Shown piece after piece: positions 1-5,339 of a stretch of 35,539 bases of DNA; the stretch's first letter is position 1, and every line of letters begins with the position of its first letter. The stretch covers positions 1 through 35,539 of the forward strand of contig WFXV01000052.1 in the NCBI GenBank assembly GCA_015490435.1, written 5' to 3'. The notes under the pieces are model-generated. The model worked only from the letters and a program-made list of their open reading frames with translations, was not told the DNA's origin and made no database searches. This DNA comes from Thermaceae bacterium (GTDB taxonomy: Bacteria > Deinococcota > Deinococci > Deinococcales > Marinithermaceae). The position numbers were made by a program, and so were the translations under genes.

Positions 1-297
1 CTCGCCGCCCTCTTCCTGGGCTTTGGCGGCTACGGCGCCCCGCTCACCCCCACCCTGATCTTGGGCGGCCTCCTGGGGCTGGTCTTCGCCCGCGCCCTCC
101 CCTGGCCCCTGGACCCCGCCGCCCTGGCCCTCGCCGGGGCGGTGGCCTGGCTCTCGGGGAGCGCCCGCACGCCGCTCGCGGCGGTGGCGCTCGCGGCCGA
201 GCTCGCCGGCTACCGCGTCCTTCCCATTGCCCTGGTGGCGGCCGCACTCGGCTACGCCCTGGTCCGCGTCCCCCTCTTCACCGAGCAGGCCGAGTAG
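1..297 (+). CDS. Chloride channel (ClC family) protein, C-terminal part
   Basis: The window opens inside this gene, so only the last 98 codons are visible (frame 1, TAG at 295-297). The fragment is hydrophobic throughout. It has a glycine-rich stretch FGGYGAPLTPTLILGG, then a segment with ARTPLAAVALAAELAGY and a final membrane span. That order resembles the C-terminal half of ClC channels/antiporters, where a Gly/Pro-rich loop (GGxxxPxLxxG) precedes helices with a conserved Glu near 'aPlaaivlxxEl'. No cytoplasmic CBS domain follows, which fits short prokaryotic ClC proteins. The expected role is Cl-/H+ exchange or chloride conductance across the inner membrane. The N-terminal selectivity motifs lie outside the window, so the family call rests on the tail only. 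A different multi-pass transporter is possible. Confidence 0.62.
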   Translation, partial: LAALFLGFGGYGAPLTPTLILGGLLGLVFARALPWPLDPAALALAGAVAWLSGSARTPLAAVALAAELAGYRVLPIALVAAALGYALVRVPLFTEQAE

Positions 298-298
298 C

Positions 299-328
299 TT
301 GCGTCCCGCGCCGCCGGCGGGTCAAAAT
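299..328 (+). promoter_or_regulatory. Leaderless promoter of aroH
   Basis: TTGCGT (299-304), an 18-bp spacer and CAAAAT (323-328) are followed by exactly 6 nt and the aroH ATG at 335. No Shine-Dalgarno sequence is present. The -35 box overlaps the 3' end of the upstream gene region. The same N6 spacing recurs at nine other genes in this window. Confidence 0.55.
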
Positions 329-334
329 CGCCCC

Positions 335-703
335 ATGGTCCGGGGCATTCGCGGCGCCATCACGGTGGACGAGGACACCCCCGAGGCGATCCACTCCGCC
401 ACCCGCGAGCTCCTCCGCGAGATCGTGGCGCAAAACGGCATCGAAAGCTTCGAGGAGTTCGCCGCCATCATCTTCACCGTCACCGAGGACCTCTCCTCCG
501 CCTTCCCCGCCGAGGCCGCCCGCCAGCTCGGGATGCACCGCGTCCCCCTGCTCTCGGCCCGCGAGGTTCCGGTGCCGGGGAGCCTGCCCCGGGTTATCCG
601 GGTGCTCGCGCTCTGGAACACCGAAAAGCCCCAGGACGCGATCCGCCACGTCTACCTCCGCGAGGCCAAGAAGCTCCGCCCCGACCTGGAAAGCGCCCAG
701 TAG
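335..703 (+). CDS. aroH: Chorismate mutase, AroH class
   Basis: Monofunctional AroH-fold chorismate mutase of 122 aa, converting chorismate to prephenate in Phe/Tyr biosynthesis; cytoplasmic, and trimeric in this class. The N-terminus MVRGIRGAITVDEDT and the C-terminal IRHVYL...LRPDL are diagnostic. Residues matching the Bacillus subtilis active site are present: R6, E77, R89, Y107 and R115. The ORF track extends this frame upstream to 227, but ATG 335 starts directly at the conserved RGIRGA motif and lies 6 nt after a -10 box, so I use it. The length equals that of the Thermus enzyme as I remember it. The upstream neighbour is an unrelated channel gene. The downstream gene aspS2 has its own promoter beginning 2 bp after the aroH stop, so aroH is probably monocistronic. 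Confidence 0.95.
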   Translation: MVRGIRGAITVDEDTPEAIHSATRELLREIVAQNGIESFEEFAAIIFTVTEDLSSAFPAEAARQLGMHRVPLLSAREVPVPGSLPRVIRVLALWNTEKPQDAIRHVYLREAKKLRPDLESAQ

Positions 704-704
704 C

Positions 705-734
705 TTGACACCCCGGACCCGGGGCGCATAAGCT
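705..734 (+). promoter_or_regulatory. Promoter of the aspS2 leader
   Basis: A perfect -35 box TTGACA (705-710) is separated by 18 bp from TAAGCT (729-734); CATAAG at 727-732 is an alternative -10 with a 16-bp spacer. The leader-peptide ATG at 744 lies 9 nt after TAAGCT, so the transcript would begin only a few bases before it. This is one of the best -35 boxes in the window. Confidence 0.7.
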
Positions 735-743
735 TGCAGCAAG

Positions 744-773
744 ATGCGCTGGGCCCGCAACAATAACGCCTGA
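744..773 (+). CDS. Leader peptide MRWARNNNA of the aspS2 attenuator
   Basis: A 9-codon ORF, absent from the ORF track because it is so short: ATG CGC TGG GCC CGC AAC AAT AAC GCC, then TGA (771-773). Three consecutive codons are Asn (759-767). It begins a few bases after the predicted transcription start, has no Shine-Dalgarno sequence (consistent with leaderless initiation), and lies 19 nt before a strong intrinsic terminator. This is the standard layout of an amino-acid biosynthetic leader peptide: ribosome stalling at scarce Asn-tRNA would decide which RNA hairpin forms. The downstream gene encodes the synthetase that charges tRNA-Asn with Asp, which makes Asn codons the expected sensor. 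Function is inferred; codons and layout are seen directly. Confidence 0.78.
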   Translation: MRWARNNNA

Positions 774-774
774 C

Positions 775-796
775 GGGGGAAGGTCCCGCTTCCCCC
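775..796 (+). promoter_or_regulatory. Antiterminator hairpin of the aspS2 leader
   Basis: GGGGGAA (775-781) can pair over 7 bp with TTCCCCC (790-796), closing an 8-nt loop. The 3' arm shares bases 793-796 with the 5' arm of the terminator, so the two structures exclude each other. The 5' arm begins 1 nt after the leader-peptide stop codon. A ribosome finishing the peptide would mask it, while one stalled at the Asn codons (759-767) would leave it free. Confidence 0.6.
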
Positions 797-823
797 CGGT
801 CGCCCGTGGACCGGGGGTTTTTT
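793..823 (+). terminator. Intrinsic terminator (attenuator) in the aspS2 leader
   Basis: A 9-bp GC stem, CCCCCGGTC (793-801) with GACCGGGGG (809-817), has a 7-nt loop and is followed directly by six T (818-823). It stands between the leader peptide and the aspS2 start codon, so it would stop transcription before the gene unless an antiterminator forms. Confidence 0.85.
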
Positions 824-844
824 CGGGCCCAAGAGGGGGAAACG

Positions 845-2113
845 ATGCGCGTACTGGTGAGCGAACTCCCAAAGCACGAGTGCGAGGAGGTCGAGGTCTG
901 GGGCTGGCTCCACTGGCGGCGCGACCTCGGTGGGATCCAGTTCGCCCTGATCCGCGACCGGAGCAGCGTGGTCCAGGTGGTGCTCCCGGGCGGGGTCCGG
1001 CTGCCGCTGCCCGAGTCGGTGGTGAAGGCCCGGGGCAAGGTGGTGAAAAGCGAGAAGGCCCCGGGCGGCTTCGAGATCCACAGCGAGGGCCTCGAGCTCC
1101 TTGCCCCGGCGGAAAAGCCCACCCCGGTCGAGATTCCGAAGGAGGAGTGGCGGGCAAACCCCGAGACCCTGCTCACCTACCGCTACGTCACCCTCCGCGG
1201 GGAGAAGGCCCGCGCCCCCCTCAAGATCCAGGCGGCGCTGGTCCGGGGCTTCCGCAAGTACCTTGACTCCCAGGGCTTCACCGAGATCTTCACCCCGAAG
1301 ATCGTCAAGGCCGGTGCCGAGGGCGGCTCCAACCTCTTCGAGGTGGACTACTTCGGGGAGCCCGCCTACCTTGCCCAAAGCCCCCAGCTCTACAAGCAAA
1401 TCATGGTCGGGGTCTACGAGCGGGTCTACGAGGTGGCCCCGGTCTGGCGCGCCGAGGAGCACGCGACCAGCCGCCACCTGAACGAGTACCTCTCCCTCGA
1501 CGTCGAAATGGGCTTCATCGAGGACGAGGAGGACGTGATGGCGCTCGAGGAGGAGCTCATCCAGGCGATGCTGGAAGAGGCGAAAACGAGCGCCGCCCGC
1601 GAGATCGAGCTCCTCGGCGCCGAGTGGCCCAAAGTGCCGAAGACCTTCCCCCGCGTCCCCTACGCCGAGGCCAAGAAGATCGTGAAAGAGCTCGGCGTCG
1701 GCATGGGCGCCGACCTGAACGACGCCGCCGAACGCGCCCTCGGGGAATACTTCTCGGAAAAATACGGCACCGACTTCATTTTCGTGGTGGACTACCCCGA
1801 GGAGGTCCGGCCCTTTTACACCATGCCGAAAGAGGGCGGCCTGACCCGGGGCTACGACCTGCTCTTTAGGGGCCTTGAGATCACCTCGGGCGGCCAGCGC
1901 ATCCACCAACCTGAGCTCATCGTCCAGCAGCTCGAGAAAAAGGGCATGAACGTGGAGGCCTTCAAGGACTACATCGAGGTCTTCCGCTACGGCATGCCGC
2001 CGCACGGGGGATTCGCCATCGGCGCCGAGCGCTTCACCCAAAAGCTCCTCGGCCTCCCCAACGTCCGCTACGCCCGCGCCTTCCCCCGCGACCGCCACCG
2101 GGTGGCGCCCTAA
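845..2113 (+). CDS. aspS2: Non-discriminating aspartyl-tRNA synthetase, archaeal type (AspRS2)
   Basis: Class IIb aminoacyl-tRNA synthetase of 422 aa that would charge both tRNA-Asp and tRNA-Asn with aspartate. In bacteria with GatCAB, Asp-tRNA(Asn) is then amidated to Asn-tRNA(Asn). An N-terminal OB-fold (about 1-90) is followed by a catalytic core with AQSPQLYKQIM, WRAEEHATSRHLNEY and the C-terminal motif 3 GIGAER-like FAIGAERF. Aligned by eye to archaeal AspRS, His23 replaces the Trp of discriminating enzymes and Pro73 replaces the Lys. Both are known determinants of tRNA-Asn acceptance. It is not AsnRS, because the catalytic core reads AQSPQLYKQ. ATG 845 follows GAGGGG. The stop overlaps the convergent murJ stop (CTAA). 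Expression is probably controlled by the Asn-codon attenuator upstream. Confidence 0.95.
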   Translation: MRVLVSELPKHECEEVEVWGWLHWRRDLGGIQFALIRDRSSVVQVVLPGGVRLPLPESVVKARGKVVKSEKAPGGFEIHSEGLELLAPAEKPTPVEIPKEEWRANPETLLTYRYVTLRGEKARAPLKIQAALVRGFRKYLDSQGFTEIFTPKIVKAGAEGGSNLFEVDYFGEPAYLAQSPQLYKQIMVGVYERVYEVAPVWRAEEHATSRHLNEYLSLDVEMGFIEDEEDVMALEEELIQAMLEEAKTSAAREIELLGAEWPKVPKTFPRVPYAEAKKIVKELGVGMGADLNDAAERALGEYFSEKYGTDFIFVVDYPEEVRPFYTMPKEGGLTRGYDLLFRGLEITSGGQRIHQPELIVQQLEKKGMNVEAFKDYIEVFRYGMPPHGGFAIGAERFTQKLLGLPNVRYARAFPRDRHRVAP

Positions 2114-3567
2114 AGCGCCCGGGCCGCCCGCAGCACGAAGGCGTAAGCGAGCAGACCGCCCAGTCCCCCGGCAAGAAGCGGGGGCACGCTCGCGAGCGCC
2201 CCCACCGGCGGACCCGCGATCCCGGCGAAGAGGCGGGCGGCGCCGGCGGCGAGGAGGGCGGCGGCGAACACCGGCAAAAAGCGCCGGAAAAGCGCACCGA
2301 GGTCGAGCCAGGCGCCGCGACCCAGCCCGAAGGCGAGCAGCAGCACCCCGAGCCAGCCCGCGAGCACGGTGGCGAGGTTGAGCCGGAACATGCCGTAGGG
2401 CGCGAGGAGGTAGTAGCCAAGGGCGTTCAAGAGAAAGAGCGCCACGCTCACCCGCACCGCTTCCAAAATCCGCTCCCGGGCGTAGTAGGCCCGGAGCAAA
2501 AGGGCGTAAACACCCCAGGGGAAAACGGCGAGCGCAAGCGCGAGGAGCGCTTCGGTGGAAAAGCGGAAGTTCGCTTCGGTAAAAGCCGGCGTCCAGGCGA
2601 AAAGCACCGCCACGATCCAGGGGGCGAGCGCCCAGGCGAGCGCCGAGGCCAGCGCCAGGAGCAACCCCACCTGGTAGATCGCCCGGGAGAGAAGCTCCCG
2701 GAAGGTCCCCGCCTCCCCCCGCGCGGCGTGCTCGGCGAGCCGGGGGAAGACCGCCATCGCCGGGCTCACCGAAAGCAGACCGAGCAGCATCAGGTAGACC
2801 ATCTCGGCATTGTAGAAACCGGTCACCGCCGCCGTGGGGTAGGCGGTGAGCAAAGCGGTGAGGACGACGTTCACCACCTGCCGGGTCGAGGTGGTGAAGA
2901 GGAAGGGGAGCATGAGGGCGCCGGCGCGGCGGACCTCGGGGCTGAGCTCGAGCTCGAGCCCGATCCCCCGCAAGAAGAAAAGCTGCACCAGCGCCTGGGC
3001 AAACCCGCCCGCGACGTAGGCGACGGCGATCCAGGTCGCGGCCTTAGGAAGGGCGAGCATCAAGCTGACGGCGGCGAGGTTGAAGGCCACCGGAGCGAAG
3101 GCGGGGGCGAAGAAGCGCTCTTCGGCCTGAAGCAGCGCGGAAAAGAGCGCCGAGACGCTGATCGCGAGCAAAAACGGCGCCACCAACCGGATGAGCCCCG
3201 TCACGAGGCCGAGGTCGAGCCGGGATCCCTCGGCCACCAAGAGATCGGCGAAAAAGGGCGCAAAGAGCTCGATGAGCCCGAGCACGGCCAAGTTCGCCGC
3301 CAGCAAAAAGGCAAAGAACCGGCGCACGAAGGCTTCCCGCGGCTCGCCCTCGAGTCCCTTGAGCACCGGGATCAAAGCGTTCGTCACCGCTCCCTCGGCG
3401 AGGATCTCGCGGAAGAGGTTGGGTACCCGGAAGGCGACGTTGAAGGCGTCCTTGGCAAGGTCGGGGTATAGGTTGTTGAAGACCGCCTGCCGCAAAAGGC
3501 CAAAGGCGCGGCTAAAAAGCGTCCCCGCCATCATGAGGGCGGCGTTTTTCCGCACCGAGCGGGCCAC
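2110..3567 (-). CDS. murJ: Lipid II flippase MurJ (MviN family)
   Basis: Multi-pass inner-membrane protein of 485 aa, with about 14 predicted hydrophobic spans, that flips lipid-linked peptidoglycan precursor to the outer face. The N-terminus MARSVRKNAALMMAGTLFSR followed by RAFGLLRQAVFNNLYP is typical of the MurJ/MOP superfamily. Later segments such as VPNLFREILAEGAVTNALIP and TRQVVNVVL are MurJ hallmarks. Length matches the family (about 500 aa). The GTG start at 3567 is preceded by TAAACT with 6 nt between, so the mRNA is probably leaderless. The last codon overlaps the aspS2 stop. It is transcribed away from its neighbours as a single gene. Confidence 0.93.
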   Translation of the reverse strand: MARSVRKNAALMMAGTLFSRAFGLLRQAVFNNLYPDLAKDAFNVAFRVPNLFREILAEGAVTNALIPVLKGLEGEPREAFVRRFFAFLLAANLAVLGLIELFAPFFADLLVAEGSRLDLGLVTGLIRLVAPFLLAISVSALFSALLQAEERFFAPAFAPVAFNLAAVSLMLALPKAATWIAVAYVAGGFAQALVQLFFLRGIGLELELSPEVRRAGALMLPFLFTTSTRQVVNVVLTALLTAYPTAAVTGFYNAEMVYLMLLGLLSVSPAMAVFPRLAEHAARGEAGTFRELLSRAIYQVGLLLALASALAWALAPWIVAVLFAWTPAFTEANFRFSTEALLALALAVFPWGVYALLLRAYYARERILEAVRVSVALFLLNALGYYLLAPYGMFRLNLATVLAGWLGVLLLAFGLGRGAWLDLGALFRRFLPVFAAALLAAGAARLFAGIAGPPVGALASVPPLLAGGLGGLLAYAFVLRAARAL

Positions 3568-3573
3568 GGGTAG

Positions 3574-3579
3574 AGTTTA
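3574..3579 (-). promoter_or_regulatory. -10 box of leaderless murJ promoter
   Basis: TAAACT on the minus strand, then ctaccc (6 nt) and the murJ GTG at 3567. No Shine-Dalgarno sequence and no convincing -35 box are seen. Confidence 0.5.
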
Positions 3580-3595
3580 CCGGCGAAGCGCGCCC

Positions 3596-4039
3596 TCAAA
3601 GCCGATCGAGATCGAAGTCGGGTTCCAGTGGATCGACAAAGCGGACGCCCTCGATCTCGGAGCCGGGCGAAAAATCCTCGGAGAGGATGACAGGAATCCC
3701 CCGCAACCGGGCGAGCGCCCATAGCTGGGCGTCAAAGTAAGAAAGCCGGTAGCGCTCGACCCCGCGAAGGGCCTCGAGCACCACCGGGTAAAAGAGCGCG
3801 AGCACCGGAAACGCCTCGGCCAAAAGCTCTACCTGCTGCCGTACTTTTTCCGCGGGAAGCGGAGGATCAAGCTTCCGCAAGACCACGCTGGCGAACTCAC
3901 CTAGCACTTGGATCGAGAGCGCCGCGTTCCCCTTGCGGGCCAGGATGCGAAGCAGTGCGCCCGCTTTCTCACGCTTATAGGGGTGCCGACGGTCAAGGGG
4001 ATAAAGCAGCAGGTTGGTGTCGATCAGGTAGCGGATCAA
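3596..4039 (-). CDS. vapC: PIN-domain ribonuclease toxin, VapC-like
   Basis: PIN-domain protein of 147 aa, the expected RNase toxin of a type II toxin-antitoxin pair. The acidic Mg2+-binding residues are visible: D7 in LIDTNLL, E48 in VLGEFASVV, D103 in YFDAQLWALA, and E121/D122 in LSEDF. All four motifs are intact, so it looks functional. It starts with TTG at 4039, overlapping the antitoxin stop in TTGA (4-nt overlap), which implies translational coupling. VapC proteins typically cut tRNA or rRNA; the target here cannot be read from sequence. It lies between vapB and murJ and is separated from murJ by 28 bp. Confidence 0.9.
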   Translation of the reverse strand: MIRYLIDTNLLLYPLDRRHPYKREKAGALLRILARKGNAALSIQVLGEFASVVLRKLDPPLPAEKVRQQVELLAEAFPVLALFYPVVLEALRGVERYRLSYFDAQLWALARLRGIPVILSEDFSPGSEIEGVRFVDPLEPDFDLDRL

Positions 4040-4305
4040 GGCTTGACGCGACCCCTCTCTTGGTAGACCTCCTCGCGGCGAAAGTGCCAGCCCTCGGGGA
4101 AGCGGTGGTGCTTTTGCACCTCCTCCGCCAAATCCAGAAACCGAAGCACCGCTTCCTCGGGCGCCCTTTGGTCTTCCTCCGGAGAAGCCAGGAAGCGATC
4201 CAACGCCCGGCGCACGACCTCGGCCTCGCTAACGCCGAGCTCGCGGGCCCTTTGCTTCAAAAGCGCGTCCTGATCCTCGCGCAAGTAGAGTTGCTTGCGG
4301 ACCAC
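4036..4305 (-). CDS. vapB: Ribbon-helix-helix antitoxin, VapB-like
   Basis: Antitoxin of 89 aa using the GTG at 4305. An N-terminal strand MVRKQLYLREDQ is followed by two helices (ALLKQRARELGVSEAEVVRRALDRFL), the pattern of a CopG/RHH DNA-binding fold. The acidic C-terminal half would wrap the toxin. The ORF track begins at 4323, but those upstream codons contain the promoter: TATACT (4312-4317, minus strand) lies exactly 6 nt before GTG 4305. A direct repeat just upstream is the likely autoregulatory operator. vapB is first in the pair and overlaps vapC by 4 nt. The start choice is inferred from promoter spacing; the longer 95-aa version cannot be fully excluded. Confidence 0.85.
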   Translation of the reverse strand: MVRKQLYLREDQDALLKQRARELGVSEAEVVRRALDRFLASPEEDQRAPEEAVLRFLDLAEEVQKHHRFPEGWHFRREEVYQERGRVKP

Positions 4306-4311
4306 GCCTTG

Positions 4312-4331
4312 AGTATACATCACCTACATCA
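4312..4331 (-). promoter_or_regulatory. vapB -10 box and direct-repeat operator
   Basis: On the minus strand, TATACT (4312-4317) is 6 nt before the vapB GTG. It overlaps one of two TGATGTA repeats (4316-4322 and 4325-4331) spaced by 2 bp, a 9-bp period. Tandem half-sites of this size suit two ribbon-helix-helix dimers, so antitoxin binding here would block its own promoter. Confidence 0.5.
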
Positions 4332-4343
4332 TGCCTTCGCCCT

Positions 4344-4349
4344 TAAAGT
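4344..4349 (+). promoter_or_regulatory. -10 box of leaderless promoter for the 4356 gene
   Basis: TAAAGT, then gatctc (6 nt) and GTG at 4356. It is divergent from the vapB promoter, whose operator lies about 13 bp away. Confidence 0.5.
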
Positions 4350-4355
4350 GATCTC

Positions 4356-4760
4356 GTGGCCAAAACCCTAATCCAGCACGCCGGCCTGCCGATTTATCTC
4401 CTCGACTCGGTGACCGAGGGCGGCGAGGAGCAAACCGGTGCGATCGTGATCACCGGCTCCCACGGCGGGCTCTCGGCGGCCCGCTACGCCCTCGCCTACC
4501 GCCCCCTCCTCGTCGTCTTCAACGACGCTGGGATCGGCAAGGACGAGGCCGGGGTAGCGGGGCTAAAGGTGCTCGAGGATGCCGGCATCGCCGCCGCCGC
4601 CGTATCCCACACCTCGGCCCGGATCGGCGAGGCCAAAAACACCTGGGAAAGCGGCGTCCTAAGCCGGGTAAACGCCCCGGCCCGAGCGCTCGGGCACGGG
4701 CCGGGAATGCGCGTACGCGAGGCGGTTCAGCGCTTAGCGGAGGGGTTCCGCGCCCTTTAG
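4356..4760 (+). CDS. Conserved protein of unknown function (SHGG/FNDAG motifs)
   Basis: Small protein of 134 aa that I do not assign to a characterised function. Two motifs stand out: VITGSHGGLSAARYA (about residues 31-45) and LLVVFNDAGIGKDEAGVAGL (about 51-70). A third, HTSARIGEAKNTWESGVLSRVN, follows. I recall this motif set from uncharacterised proteins in other bacteria, so the family is real but unnamed to me. The fold is probably alpha/beta, with a Gly-rich loop after a strand, and there is no signal peptide. GTG 4356 is supported by a -10 box 6 nt upstream. Its last 27 bp overlap the convergent lipoprotein gene. It is divergent from vapBC and stands alone. Confidence 0.8.
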   Translation: MAKTLIQHAGLPIYLLDSVTEGGEEQTGAIVITGSHGGLSAARYALAYRPLLVVFNDAGIGKDEAGVAGLKVLEDAGIAAAAVSHTSARIGEAKNTWESGVLSRVNAPARALGHGPGMRVREAVQRLAEGFRAL

Positions 4761-5293
4761 GAGCAGCACCGCGTCGTTGTAGTCGGCGTCCACCCACTCC
4801 TCGATGAAGACCAAGACGCCCACCTTCTCGCCGGGGGGGTGAGCGCTTCGAAGGCGCGCATCCCTCGGGGCGCTTCGTTCAAGGCGTCGAGGGAGTAGAT
4901 GCGCTCCCGGTCCCCGCCGAAGACGTGGACGAGGCCGAAGGGACCCTCGGGCTTGAAACTCGCGGAAAGCGGCGGGAAGAGGCAGCCATCCAGCGAGCCG
5001 GAGTAGTGGACCACCAGGGTCTGGCGGGTGGGGTTTTGCTCCGTGTAGTAGCCCGCCTCCACCCCGATCGCCGCCGACTCGCCCCCGATCAGGGTGAGGG
5101 TCACCTCGCCTTTGGGGGCGAAGACCTGGTGGGGAAGCGGGGCGCCCTTGCGGTAGCCGCAGTAGAAGGTGGGGCCGAAGGTGTTGACATCGGGAAGGGC
5201 GACCTCCTCGACCACCTCCTGCACCCGGGGCGCGCAGGCCGCGAGCAAGCCGAGCAGAGCCAGCAGTCCGATCCACCAAATGTGCCGTTTCAT
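4734..5293 (-). pseudogene. Predicted lipoprotein gene with a frameshift in a C7 tract
   Basis: ATG 5293 begins a type II signal peptide (MKRHIWWIGLLALLGLLAAC) with lipobox LAAC and lipid-acceptor Cys20, so the product would be anchored in a membrane. The body contains FYCGYRKGAPLPHQ and a Cys-containing segment. The frame is good to about 4840, then degenerates into Ser/Thr/Arg-rich shadow sequence. The -1 frame continues sensibly as GEKVGVLVFIEEWVDADYND and stops at 4734. The switch point is a run of seven C on the coding strand (4833-4839); adding one C restores a single ORF of about 186 codons. The acidic DADYND tail recalls DUF4114-type calcium-loop endings, tentatively. It lies 46 bp after sbcC on the same strand and may be co-transcribed. 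Confidence 0.7.
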
Positions 5294-5339
5294 ACTTTTT
5301 ACCCCGGAACCCGCTCGGTTCAAAGCCGGTTAAATCCGC

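Noticed and set aside
278-2098. 606-aa minus-strand ORF opposite aroH and aspS2
   Set aside because: It is an antisense shadow of clear genes in GC-rich DNA: low-complexity Gly/Leu/Glu/Val composition and no recognisable motifs.
845-2113. Asparaginyl-tRNA synthetase as the identity of this gene, suggested by the Asn leader
   Set aside because: The catalytic motif AQSPQLYKQIM and the 422-aa length are those of archaeal-type AspRS; AsnRS has a different sequence at this position.
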